Position numbers and translations under genes: made by a program
NCBI GenBank assembly: GCA_017425745.1
Contig: JAFOXT010000422.1
Location: 1-8,619 of the forward strand
Direction of reading: 5' to 3'
Source: Clostridia bacterium
GTDB lineage: Bacteria > Bacillota > Clostridia > Oscillospirales > Acutalibacteraceae
Length of the DNA stretch: 8,619 nucleotides
Notes under the pieces: generated by a model
Database searches by the model: none
Told to the model about the DNA's origin: nothing
What the model saw: only the letters and a program-made list of their open reading frames with translations
Part shown: positions 1 through 6,864 of the stretch, in pieces
How the letters are laid out: every line of letters starts with the position of its first letter
How positions within the stretch are numbered: the first letter of the stretch is position 1

Positions 1-293
1 CAGTTGATAACTACCTTTCAAACGCAATCAAATATGCAACAGGGGAAAAGAAAGTTGCAGTAAAGCTTGAGAAAGACCGATTCTTCGTATACAATACATC
101 TGAGGGCATAAGCAGAGATACCGCTGACTTAATGTGGGATATACTTTCAAGAGATAACAAAGCACGAACCAAAGACGGATCATCAACGGGTATGGGACTT
201 CCTATTTGTGCAGAAATTTTCAAGGCTCACGGCTTTGAGTACGGATACAGGAATCTTCAGGGAAAAGTGGAATTTTATTTTGAATTCAAATAA
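1..293 (+). CDS. Sensor histidine kinase, C-terminal ATP-binding part (5' truncated by window edge)
   Basis: The reading frame is open from base 3 to the TAA at 291-293 and gives 96 residues of a GHKL-type ATPase domain, the catalytic part of a two-component sensor kinase that phosphorylates its own dimerisation-domain histidine. The N box is visible at the start (DNYLSNAIKYA). The G1 region reads VYNTSEGIS, where the usual DxG is replaced by an N-containing variant like that of VanS-type kinases (VFNxGxxI). The G2 box follows as STGMGLPI, with an ICAEIFKAHGF helix and a C-terminal beta strand. The sensor, membrane and phospho-acceptor parts lie upstream of the window, so the signal cannot be inferred. 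The partner response regulator is presumably also upstream, since the next gene is an unrelated metabolic enzyme with its own promoter. Confidence 0.85.
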   Translation, partial: VDNYLSNAIKYATGEKKVAVKLEKDRFFVYNTSEGISRDTADLMWDILSRDNKARTKDGSSTGMGLPICAEIFKAHGFEYGYRNLQGKVEFYFEFK

Positions 294-296
294 GAC

Positions 297-325
297 TTGC
301 CTTTTTGATTTTCAGGTGTTATAAT
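297..325 (+). promoter_or_regulatory. SigA-type promoter of the pyrophosphatase gene
   Basis: TTGCCT (297-302), a 17-bp spacer and a perfect TATAAT (320-325) preceded by TG at 317-318 (extended -10). It lies just after the kinase stop codon and 32 bp before the pyrophosphatase start, so the enzyme can be transcribed independently. No clear terminator separates it from the kinase gene, so read-through is possible. Confidence 0.7.
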
Positions 326-357
326 TAAAAACAGAATAAAATTAAGGAGGGGATAAT

Positions 358-891
358 ATGTCAAACATATGGCATGATATATCACCTAAGAGAATACATC
401 CTGAAAATTTCATGTGCGTTGTAGAAATTTCAAAGGGCAGCAAGAAAAAGTATGAGCTTGATAAGGAAACAGGCTTTCTTATGCTTGACAGAATCCTTCA
501 TACATCAACTCACTATCCCGCAAACTACGGCTTCATTCCCCGTACCTACGGTGATGATGGTGACCCGTTAGACGTTCTTCTTATCTGCTCTGAGCCCATT
601 GAACCGCTCACTCTCGTTAAGGCTTATCCTATCGGTGTGATTTCAATGATTGACAACGGCAGAAACGACGAAAAGATTATTGCAATTCCCTTTAATGATC
701 CCAACTACAATATGTATACAGACATTGATCAGCTTCCTACACATATCTTTGCTGAAATGCGTCATTTCTTTACAGTTTACAAAAATCTTGAAAACAAGAC
801 TACAGCTGTAAATGAGGTTGGTGCAAGACAAGAAGCAATTAAGGTTATCGGCGAAGCAATTGATCATTACGTAGAATGCTTCTGTAAATAA
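358..891 (+). CDS. ppa: Inorganic pyrophosphatase, family I
   Basis: Soluble cytoplasmic Mg2+-dependent enzyme that hydrolyses pyrophosphate to two phosphates and so drives biosynthetic reactions that release PPi. The 177-residue length is normal for the bacterial single-domain form. The family signature DGDPLDV (67-73) is intact. By alignment from memory with the E. coli enzyme, all key residues seem present: E23, K31, E33, R45, Y57, the metal-binding D67, D69, D72, D99 and D104, K106, and the Y141-K142 pair. The ATG at 358 is preceded by a strong AAGGAGG (344-350) at 7 bp spacing. The gene is monocistronic, with its own promoter and terminator. Many Clostridia use a family II enzyme or a membrane pyrophosphatase instead; the sequence clearly shows family I. 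Confidence 0.97.
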   Translation: MSNIWHDISPKRIHPENFMCVVEISKGSKKKYELDKETGFLMLDRILHTSTHYPANYGFIPRTYGDDGDPLDVLLICSEPIEPLTLVKAYPIGVISMIDNGRNDEKIIAIPFNDPNYNMYTDIDQLPTHIFAEMRHFFTVYKNLENKTTAVNEVGARQEAIKVIGEAIDHYVECFCK

Positions 892-896
892 AAAAG

Positions 897-934
897 AGCG
901 ATGGATTCCTGACGGATCCATCGCTGAATTTTTT
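897..934. terminator. Bidirectional intrinsic terminator between ppa and the convergent tetR-type gene
   Basis: Perfect 10-bp stem (897-906 with 916-925), 9-nt loop, followed on the plus strand by GAATTTTTT. On the minus strand the same stem is followed by CTCTTTTT, the complement of the A-run at 891-897. It can therefore end both convergent transcripts. Confidence 0.85.
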
Positions 935-943
935 ATGCTGTCT

Positions 944-1534
944 TTAAAATTTCAAATCCTTGAGCTTTCCTTCCTTTGCTGCCTGACGGATAATTGTTTT
1001 ATAAATTCCGCGCTTCATCATAGAGTACATAAGTGAAGCAAGCTCATGAGGAGACTGTCGTACAGGCTTGTTGAGCCAGGTCCATACAATGTTGGCAAGT
1101 CCTGCAGCCATAAACTGGAAGAGATATACTGAAAGCTCATTCATATCATCTGTAACTACGGGAGAAATTGCTTTTACAAAGGATTCGCCCATAGTAACAT
1201 TACCCTTGTCACTGAGAATTACAAGGCAGACCTCTCTTTCCTTTTCGGAAACCTCAAGCACCGCTGCTATTGATTCCTGAAGGTCTTCTCCGTTTGCTCT
1301 GGATTTTGTGTAAGCTTCAATAAGAGAGGCGAGAAGCTCGTGTACAATTTCATCATAAAGGTCATACTGAGTGTTATAGTGTCTGTAAAAGGTGCTTCTG
1401 TTGATATCGGCGCCTGTGCAGATTTCCTTTATGCTTATTGTATGTATTGATTTTGTTTTCATAAGCTCAATAAGACTTGACTTGAGGAGAGCTTTGGTCA
1501 TTTTTACTCTGCGGCCTTCTGCGTTTTCTGCCAT
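944..1534 (-). CDS. TetR/AcrR-family transcriptional regulator
   Basis: 196-residue DNA-binding repressor of the TetR type. The N-terminal TetR helix-turn-helix is clear: residues 33-53 read TISIKEICTGADINRSTFYRH, where helix 3 carries the usual (N/S)-x-(S/G)-TFYRHY pattern, followed by the typical hydrophobic helix (YDLYDEI). The C-terminal part (about 80-188) is all-helical and should form the ligand-binding and dimer interface; it resembles the DhaS-like C-terminal domain group, but the ligand cannot be read from sequence. The start at 1534 is supported by AAGGAG (1550-1545) with 10-nt spacing; M12 is a less likely alternative. The gene is divergent from an ABC exporter operon, the standard arrangement for a local repressor of efflux genes, and probably also represses itself. 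Confidence 0.92.
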   Translation of the reverse strand: MAENAEGRRVKMTKALLKSSLIELMKTKSIHTISIKEICTGADINRSTFYRHYNTQYDLYDEIVHELLASLIEAYTKSRANGEDLQESIAAVLEVSEKEREVCLVILSDKGNVTMGESFVKAISPVVTDDMNELSVYLFQFMAAGLANIVWTWLNKPVRQSPHELASLMYSMMKRGIYKTIIRQAAKEGKLKDLKF

Positions 1535-1566
1535 TTTTCTTCATCTCCTTTTGAGTTGTCCGTTAT

Positions 1567-1595
1567 ATTATATACTTTTTCTTGAATAAATGCAA
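1567..1595 (-). promoter_or_regulatory. Promoter of the tetR-type regulator
   Basis: Read on the minus strand: TTGCAT (1595-1590), 17-bp spacer, perfect TATAAT (1572-1567). It lies 17 bp upstream of the regulator's ribosome site. It overlaps a weaker opposite-facing candidate (plus-strand TTGAAT 1582-1587, 18 bp, TATAAT 1606-1611), so transcription in the two directions may interfere. Confidence 0.7.
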
Positions 1596-1638
1596 CACTA
1601 TGTATTATAATCATCAAGATGACTTTAATTGTACATAA

Positions 1639-1670
1639 GTTTGAATATTTTAAAAATTATCTGTTCAAAC
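1639..1670. repeat. 32-bp inverted repeat, candidate TetR operator
   Basis: GTTTGAA (1639-1645) and its exact reverse complement TTCAAAC (1664-1670) are separated by 18 AT-rich bases. The right arm overlaps the candidate -35 element of the exporter promoter, which is where a repressor would act. The arms are short and the spacing is longer than in many TetR operators, so this is a candidate only. Another dyad in the same region, ATTATAAT (1604-1611), is simple enough to be a -10 element. Confidence 0.35.
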
Positions 1671-1690
1671 ATAAAAACTTGTGGTAGAAT
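1662..1690 (+). promoter_or_regulatory. Candidate promoter of the ABC exporter operon
   Basis: TGTTCA (1662-1667), 17-bp spacer, TAGAAT (1685-1690), with AT-rich DNA upstream. The -35 match is weak (consensus TTGACA) while the -10 is good. An alternative start point upstream is TTGAAT (1582-1587) with TATAAT (1606-1611), which would give a longer leader carrying the inverted repeat. Confidence 0.45.
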
Positions 1691-1729
1691 AAAAAAGAAA
1701 AGATATGAAAAATCAAAAGGTGGTTCAAA

Positions 1730-2428
1730 ATGCTGAATATAAGCTCTGTTACAAAAAGGTTCGGAAAAATAACAGCTAATGATAATGTAAGCTTTAAAGT
1801 GAATAAGGGCGAGATTGCTGTTTTGCTCAGGCCGAACGGTGCAGGTAAGTCAACAATTATAAAGTGCATAACGGGGCTTCTTCGTTTCAGCGGTGAAATA
1901 ACACTTGACGGACATAAAAACAAAAGCCTTGAAGCAAAGTCAATAATCGGCTATATACCTGAGATGCCTGCTGTTTATGATATGCTTACAGTAGGGGAGC
2001 ACCTTGAATTTATTTTAAGGGCATATCAGATGGATGACACCGGCTACGGTGACGAGCTGCTTACACGCTTTGAGCTTATTGATAAGAAAAACAAGTTAGG
2101 CAAGGAGCTTTCAAAGGGTATGCAGCAAAAGCTTTCAATTTGCTGTGCTCTTGTGCATAAGCCTCAGGTTGTTATTTTTGATGAGCCTATGGTCGGTCTT
2201 GACCCTCACGCAATAAAGCAGCTTAAGGATGTTTTTCTTGAGCTTAAAAACAGCGGTGCGGCAGTGCTTATCAGTACCCATATGCTTGACAGCGTTGAGG
2301 ATTTCTGGGATACTGCATATATTATGGCAAAGGGTAAGCTTGTTGCTGAAAAGAAAAGTACAGATAACGACGGTGAAAGCCTGGAGGAGATGTTTTTCAG
2401 AATTACGGAAAGCGGTGAAGCAAAATGA
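1730..2428 (+). CDS. ABC transporter ATP-binding protein (exporter type), with altered P-loop
   Basis: Single nucleotide-binding domain of 232 residues that should power the permease encoded next. Visible motifs: aromatic A-loop F11; Walker A at 34-42, reading RPNGAGKST; a GYIPEMPAVYD Q-loop region with Glu in place of Gln (74-84), as in EcsA/CcmA-like exporters; signature LSKGM (127-131), the usual variant in this subfamily; Walker B VVIFDE (147-152) with catalytic Glu152; D-loop GLDP; switch His184. The odd point is Arg34 (codon AGG, 1829-1831), where the P-loop normally begins with Gly. All else looks functional. The start has an AGGTGG ribosome site (1718-1723) 6 bp upstream. The stop overlaps the permease start by 4 bp (ATGA), indicating translational coupling. 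Substrate unknown; multidrug, peptide or lipid efflux are all possible. Confidence 0.93.
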   Translation: MLNISSVTKRFGKITANDNVSFKVNKGEIAVLLRPNGAGKSTIIKCITGLLRFSGEITLDGHKNKSLEAKSIIGYIPEMPAVYDMLTVGEHLEFILRAYQMDDTGYGDELLTRFELIDKKNKLGKELSKGMQQKLSICCALVHKPQVVIFDEPMVGLDPHAIKQLKDVFLELKNSGAAVLISTHMLDSVEDFWDTAYIMAKGKLVAEKKSTDNDGESLEEMFFRITESGEAK

Positions 2429-3978
2429 GAGCCCTTTCCTTTCTGATAACAAGAAAATTCAAAAACCGCTTTCTGGAAATAATAAAAAAGCCGTCAACAC
2501 TTATTCCTCTTCTGATTTTTGTGTTGCTTATAGGCTTTACAATATTTTCTTCGGGTGCAGAGCATCACGGCGGACACAGAGATATAAAAGAGCTTTATTC
2601 GGTAGCTATGCTCCTTTATACTGTAGTGTTTATACTTGTAAGTAAAAACGGGTTTTCAAACGGTGCATCAATTTTTTCAATGGCTGATGTTAATCTGATT
2701 TTTGTGTCGCCATTAAAAAACACCAAGGTGCTTTTTTACGGACTTTTGAGTCAGCTTGGAAAATCACTGACCCTCGGCTTCTTTATTCTCTATCAGTCGG
2801 CACTTGTCAGTGATACCTACGGTGTAGGCTATGAAGCCCTGATTTATATATTCATCGGTTACGGTGTTACGGTTTTCCTTTCGCAGATGCTTGCTATGCT
2901 GATTTATTCTCTTACAAGCTCTGACGATAGAAAATGCCTTACTGCAAAGGTGATTTTTTATTCGCTTACAGGCGCTTTTGTGTTACTGCTGTTATACAAA
3001 GCTTACACCCTTGGCGGAATCAACATTGAAAATCTGGTTGCTGTTTCAAATACTGCGTTAATAAGAAGCTTTCCGGTCAGCGGAATAATGAGTGCCGCTG
3101 TTGAGGGTATGCTTACAGGTAATATACAGCTTATTCTTATTGCTGCTTTGTACTGTATAGTTTTTGTTGCCGGATTTTATGCAGTTGTATATTTCACTGC
3201 AAAGGATTTTTATGAGGATGTGCTTAAAAGTGCAGAGGTGACCTTCACTGCGATTACAGCAAGAAAAGAAGGTAAAGCTCAGGAAAATGCTCCGAGAAAT
3301 GTCAAGGTTGGAAAAACCGGCTTTACAAAGGGCTTTGGAGCAACAGCCTTTTATGAAAAGCACAGAATTGAAAACAGACGCTCGCGCAGCTTTGTTTTAA
3401 GCGGAACATCAATTGTATTTGTGGTGCTCAGTGCGGTGTATTCCTTTGTACTCGGTGAGCCTCTTGCGATTTTTGCCAGTAATGTTTATATGCTTACAAT
3501 CGGTGTGGGCACCGGCAGATGGGCAAAGGAATTGCTTCTGCCTTATATTTATCTTGTGCCTGAAAAAAGCTCAAAAAAGCTTCTTAATATTCTTCGTGAA
3601 CAGATACCGGGTCTTGCTGTTGAAAGTATACTCTGCTTTGTCCCTGTTTATTTCATTTTGCAAATCAGCATAATTGAAGCACTGGCAATGATAGCTGCAA
3701 GAATTACATTCGGCTTTCTGTTTATAGGAGTAAATCTTGTGCTGCAACGCTTTTTCGGCTCAAACGATAAAAAAATTCTTGTGGTAACGGTATATTTCCT
3801 GCTTATACTTGCATTCTCACTGCCGTCAATTGTTGCAGGTGCAGTGCTCGGAACCTTCCTTCCCTTCAATATGGAGCTTTGCTATTTTGCAATGGCAGTT
3901 ATTAATCTGCCGGTTTCGGCTTTGATTATCTTTCTGTGCAGAAATATTCTTGAATATGCAGACTACAATAATAAATAA
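2425..3978 (+). CDS. Membrane permease of an ABC exporter (putative ABC exporter family)
   Basis: 517-residue integral membrane protein, partner of the preceding ATPase. About ten to twelve hydrophobic segments can be seen, roughly at 25-42, 58-73, 112-128, 137-160, 175-192, 234-257, 325-344, 346-362, 396-418, 424-440, 450-478 and 484-505. A long polar, basic stretch at 258-322 separates two halves and is probably cytoplasmic. The segment around 74-106 (NGFSNGASIFSMADVN, then LIFVSPL) matches what I remember of a Firmicutes family called 'putative ABC exporter', whose substrate is not established. The basic N-terminus (RKFKNRFLEIIKK) before the first span is typical of such permeases. There is no separate ribosome site beyond AGCGGTGAAG, so translation probably depends on coupling through the ATGA overlap. 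Confidence 0.85.
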   Translation: MRALSFLITRKFKNRFLEIIKKPSTLIPLLIFVLLIGFTIFSSGAEHHGGHRDIKELYSVAMLLYTVVFILVSKNGFSNGASIFSMADVNLIFVSPLKNTKVLFYGLLSQLGKSLTLGFFILYQSALVSDTYGVGYEALIYIFIGYGVTVFLSQMLAMLIYSLTSSDDRKCLTAKVIFYSLTGAFVLLLLYKAYTLGGINIENLVAVSNTALIRSFPVSGIMSAAVEGMLTGNIQLILIAALYCIVFVAGFYAVVYFTAKDFYEDVLKSAEVTFTAITARKEGKAQENAPRNVKVGKTGFTKGFGATAFYEKHRIENRRSRSFVLSGTSIVFVVLSAVYSFVLGEPLAIFASNVYMLTIGVGTGRWAKELLLPYIYLVPEKSSKKLLNILREQIPGLAVESILCFVPVYFILQISIIEALAMIAARITFGFLFIGVNLVLQRFFGSNDKKILVVTVYFLLILAFSLPSIVAGAVLGTFLPFNMELCYFAMAVINLPVSALIIFLCRNILEYADYNNK

Positions 3979-3993
3979 AAAAGGAGAAAAATT

Positions 3994-4878
3994 ATGAAAG
4001 GTATTATTCTTGCAGGCGGTTCGGGAACAAGACTTTATCCTCTTACAATGGTAATGTCAAAACAGCTTCTTCCCGTTTACGATAAGCCAATGATTTACTA
4101 TCCTCTTTCAACTCTTATGCTGGCAGGTATAAAGGATATTCTTATTATCTCAACTCCCACAGACCTGCCCAACTTCAAAAGACTTTTAGGTGACGGACAG
4201 AATCTCGGCATCAATCTTTCTTATGCTGAACAGCCTTCACCTGACGGACTTGCACAGGCATTCATAATCGGTGAGGAGTTTATCGGTGACGATTGTTGCG
4301 CAATGGTACTCGGTGACAACATTTTCTACGGTAACGGCTTTACAAAAACTCTTCTTGAGGCAAAGGAAAATGCCGAAAAGGGAATAGCTACAGTGTTCGG
4401 TTATTATGTGGAAGACCCTGAGCGCTTCGGTGTTGTTGAATTCGACGAGAACCAGAACGTAATTTCAATTGAAGAAAAGCCGAAGAATCCAAAATCAAAT
4501 TACTGCGTAACCGGTCTTTACTTCTATGATAACAGAGTAGCCTCCTTTGCAAAGAGTATTGAAAAAAGTGCAAGGGGAGAGTATGAAATTACCGACCTTA
4601 ATGTGCGTTACCTTAAAGAAAATGCTCTTTCCGTAAAGCTTCTCGGCAGAGGCTTTGCGTGGCTTGACACAGGCACAATGGAAAGTCTCAGCGATGCGTC
4701 TGATTTTGTGCGTATGGTTGAAAGCAGACAGTCTATTATGATTTCTGCTCCCGAGGAAATTGCTTATATCAAAGGCTGGATTGACAGCGAGCAGCTTCTT
4801 AAAGCGGCTGAAAGATACGGCAAATCAACCTACGGTGCGCACCTTAAAAAGGTTGCCGAGGGTAAGTACAAATATTAA
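3994..4878 (+). CDS. rfbA: Glucose-1-phosphate thymidylyltransferase
   Basis: Cytoplasmic nucleotidyltransferase making dTDP-glucose and PPi from dTTP and glucose 1-phosphate, first step of dTDP-L-rhamnose and other dTDP-sugar pathways. The 294-residue length is that of the short RmlA type. Seen: nucleotide-binding loop LAGGSGTRLYPLT (6-18), K23 in SKQLLPVYDKPM, QPSPDGLAQA (80-89), the metal-binding Asp in LGDN (D108), EEKP (160-163), the sugar-binding VTGLYFYD region, EITDLN (198-203) and the second metal ligand in WLDTGT (D225). The start has AAGGAG (3981-3986) 7 bp upstream. It follows the permease by only 15 bp with no terminator, so it is probably co-transcribed with the exporter. The other rhamnose genes (rfbB, rfbC, rfbD) are not in the window; they may lie elsewhere or dTDP-glucose may feed another pathway. 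Confidence 0.96.
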   Translation: MKGIILAGGSGTRLYPLTMVMSKQLLPVYDKPMIYYPLSTLMLAGIKDILIISTPTDLPNFKRLLGDGQNLGINLSYAEQPSPDGLAQAFIIGEEFIGDDCCAMVLGDNIFYGNGFTKTLLEAKENAEKGIATVFGYYVEDPERFGVVEFDENQNVISIEEKPKNPKSNYCVTGLYFYDNRVASFAKSIEKSARGEYEITDLNVRYLKENALSVKLLGRGFAWLDTGTMESLSDASDFVRMVESRQSIMISAPEEIAYIKGWIDSEQLLKAAERYGKSTYGAHLKKVAEGKYKY

Positions 4879-4883
4879 ATTAT

Positions 4884-4916
4884 AAATGCCACAGTAAAAT
4901 GTGGCATTTTGCATTT
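4884..4916 (+). terminator. Intrinsic terminator of the exporter-rfbA operon
   Basis: 10-bp stem (4884-4893 with 4900-4909), 6-nt loop GTAAAA, then TTTTGCATTT (part of the T-run is inside the stem). It begins 6 bp after the rfbA stop codon. Confidence 0.8.
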
Positions 4917-4945
4917 GTGTAAGCAATTAAATTTTTTATTAATAC

Positions 4946-4974
4946 TTGAATAATTGTAAGAAAAGTATTAGAAT
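4946..4974 (+). promoter_or_regulatory. SigA-type promoter of the secreted hydrolase gene
   Basis: TTGAAT (4946-4951), 17-bp spacer, TAGAAT (4969-4974) within AT-rich DNA. Transcription would begin near 4981, which leaves room for the ribosome site at 4994 but hardly for a start at 4989. Confidence 0.7.
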
Positions 4975-4993
4975 GGTGTTACAACATTATGAC

Positions 4994-5000
4994 AGGAGAG
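4994..5000 (+). promoter_or_regulatory. Ribosome binding site that sets the hydrolase start
   Basis: AGGAGAG lies downstream of the in-frame ATG at 4989 and upstream of two adjacent ATGs at 5004 and 5007. The AGGAG core is 5 nt from the first and 8 nt from the second, which excludes 4989 and favours 5007. Confidence 0.75.
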
Positions 5001-5006
5001 ATAATG

Positions 5007-6767
5007 ATGAAAACCAAAAAAATAATCAGCGTTTTACTTGCAGTGCTTATGCTCATTTCAGTTGTACCCTTCGGTGCTTCTGCTGAAGAGAGTGCTTATG
5101 TGCCTGCATACGACACGGAAACACCCGTAGTGCTTGTACACGGCATCGGTCAGAACGATACCTATGTGCTTGACGACAACGGAAACCGTCAGTATGCCGA
5201 AGACGGAAGCTATCTCAACGGCTGGCCCTTAGAGGTTGATATCAAAACCGCTCTTATTGATATTCTTCCTACACTTCTCGGTTCAATTTTCCTTCGCCGT
5301 GACCTTGGTCTTGCAAAGGTGATGAACAAAGGCGCAAAGGATTTGCTTTTTGCTGTGCAGAAGGATAATGAGGGTAACTATAAAAATAAAGTTGAAGTTC
5401 CTTGCTTCCGCGGTTCAATGGCAGAAATGACATCTGAAATGAAAGACTTCTGCTACAGCCGTATTCCCGTTCAGCTTGCAGGTCAGATTATCGGTGAGGA
5501 TAAGGTGTTCTATTTCGGTTATGACTCACTTGGTGATGTTGAAGCCAATGCAAGAAGCCTCCACGAATATATCCGCAATGTTGTAATGCCCAAGACAGGT
5601 GCAACAAAGGTAAATATCTGCCCTATCAGTATGGGCGGTTCAGTTGCGGTTGAATATCTTCAGATGTTCAAGGAGGATTACGATATCATCAAAAATATTG
5701 TATACGTTGTTCCTGCAATTGACGGCTCAGACATCGTGGGCGGTCTTCTCACAGGTAAGCTCAGCATTGAAGACAACGATGCACTTTATTTTGATTTAAT
5801 TGAAATTCTTATGGGAGAAAACTACACATCATATCTCATTAATATGCTGCTGAGACTTCTTCCCAAGAAGATTCTTAAAACTGCACTTTATGCTCTTGCT
5901 GACGGTGCTGTTGACGCTCTTGTAAGAACAACAACTCAGCTCTGGGCTCTCTGTCCCACAGAGTATTATCCTGAAGCAAGAGAAAAATGGCTTACAGATG
6001 ATAACTACAAAGCAATCAGAGAAAAGGTCGATTACTTTATGGAAGCGAGAGCTGATTTCGAAAAGAATCAGAACGAGCTTATCAGCAAGGGTGCAAGCAT
6101 TTATGATATCGTATGCTATGACCTTCCGATTTTCCCGCTTGCTCCCGAATATAAAACATCAAACTCAGACGGTATTATTCAGTGCACCTCAACCTCAATG
6201 GGTGCAACCTTTGCTGACCTTGGCACAACCTTAGGCGACGGCTACAAGGCTGTAGGTACATACTGCAACAATCCTGCACATAACCATCTTTCACCTGACG
6301 GAATGGTTGACCCCACAACAGGCCTTCTTCCCTGCACAACCTGGTACTTCAAGGGTCAGTCACACGAACAGCTTCAGTATAACGACGTTTGTCTTTCACT
6401 TGCAACAATGCTTATGATTGACGACAATATGGTTGACGTATACTCAAATCCCGAAGCTTATCCCCAGTACAACGGCGAAAGATCAATCCGCAATGTTGAC
6501 AGAATGATTGAGGATTACAAAAAGGCTGACAAGTCAAAGCTTGGTGCTGACAAGTGTGCTGCAATCGAAGACGCAATTGCAGCAGTTGAAGCTGTAAAAG
6601 CAGAAACAATTATTAACGAAGCAAAATGGGGCGCAGTTGAATCAAATCTTGAAAGCACAATGATTGCTGCCGGACTCAGAGAAGCTCCGAAAGCGGCACC
6701 TCTGGAAGATGCTTTCACAAATCTTACAAAGCAGATGAATAAAATGCTTAACAATGTAATGAAATAA
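5007..6767 (+). CDS. Secreted alpha/beta-hydrolase (lipase/esterase-like)
   Basis: 586 residues from the ATG at 5007 (the ATG at 5004 is nearly as good). A Sec signal peptide is clear: basic MKTKK, a hydrophobic core to about residue 22, then an ASA cleavage site (24-26), so the protein is exported. No LPXTG, lipobox or C-terminal anchor is seen. VVLVHGIG (41-48) is the typical beta strand plus oxyanion loop of lipases and other alpha/beta-hydrolases. The probable nucleophile elbow is PISMGGS with Ser208; the first Gly of the common GxSxG is Pro206. Candidate acid is Asp388 in NSDGII; candidate His is His453 (GQSHEQ), or His425/His427 in AHNHLSPDG. The last 90 or so residues are rich in Ala, Lys and Glu and look helical, possibly for surface binding. 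Substrate unknown: a lipid or ester is likely. Monocistronic, with its own promoter and terminator. Confidence 0.82.
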   Translation: MKTKKIISVLLAVLMLISVVPFGASAEESAYVPAYDTETPVVLVHGIGQNDTYVLDDNGNRQYAEDGSYLNGWPLEVDIKTALIDILPTLLGSIFLRRDLGLAKVMNKGAKDLLFAVQKDNEGNYKNKVEVPCFRGSMAEMTSEMKDFCYSRIPVQLAGQIIGEDKVFYFGYDSLGDVEANARSLHEYIRNVVMPKTGATKVNICPISMGGSVAVEYLQMFKEDYDIIKNIVYVVPAIDGSDIVGGLLTGKLSIEDNDALYFDLIEILMGENYTSYLINMLLRLLPKKILKTALYALADGAVDALVRTTTQLWALCPTEYYPEAREKWLTDDNYKAIREKVDYFMEARADFEKNQNELISKGASIYDIVCYDLPIFPLAPEYKTSNSDGIIQCTSTSMGATFADLGTTLGDGYKAVGTYCNNPAHNHLSPDGMVDPTTGLLPCTTWYFKGQSHEQLQYNDVCLSLATMLMIDDNMVDVYSNPEAYPQYNGERSIRNVDRMIEDYKKADKSKLGADKCAAIEDAIAAVEAVKAETIINEAKWGAVESNLESTMIAAGLREAPKAAPLEDAFTNLTKQMNKMLNNVMK

Positions 6768-6772
6768 ATTTT

Positions 6773-6805
6773 AAAATCGGGTGGATAAATTCCATCCGAT
6801 TTTTT
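6773..6805 (+). terminator. Intrinsic terminator of the hydrolase gene
   Basis: Stem 6773-6785 with 6791-6803 (one G-U pair; lowest pairs are A-T), loop TAAAT, T-run reaching 6805. It starts 6 bp after the hydrolase stop. The T-run abuts the candidate promoter of the next operon. Confidence 0.85.
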
Positions 6806-6833
6806 GTAACCGTTCAGCCTTTTGAATTGTATA
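6805..6833 (+). promoter_or_regulatory. Candidate ECF-type promoter of the sigma/anti-sigma operon
   Basis: TGTAAC (6805-6810), 17 bp, TGTATA (6828-6833) resembles the TGAAAC/TGTAAC and CGTATA elements used by ECF sigma factors of Firmicutes, and would fit autoregulation. No good SigA -35 stands at the right distance from the TATATA stretch. An inverted repeat GCCTTT (6817-6822) / AAAGGC (6842-6847) brackets the -10 region. The call rests on similarity by eye only. Confidence 0.35.
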
Positions 6834-6864
6834 TATAAGTGAAAGGCCTTTTAAAAAAGACAGG

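Noticed and set aside
76..135. Loss of the usual DxG in the kinase G1 box as a sign of a dead kinase
   Set aside because: VanS-like kinases commonly carry an N-x-G-type variant in this box, and the N and G2 boxes are intact here.
11..223. Minus-strand 70-codon frame opposite the kinase fragment
   Set aside because: The plus strand encodes clear N and G2 boxes of a histidine kinase; the antisense frame has no recognisable content.
2229..2645. 138-codon plus-strand frame overlapping the ATPase/permease junction
   Set aside because: It lies out of frame across two well-supported genes and has no ribosome site of its own.
4989..5006. Upstream ATG at 4989 as the hydrolase start
   Set aside because: It precedes the only good ribosome site (4994-4998) and would lie about 8 nt from the predicted transcription start. 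It also adds an acidic MTGEIM ahead of the signal peptide.
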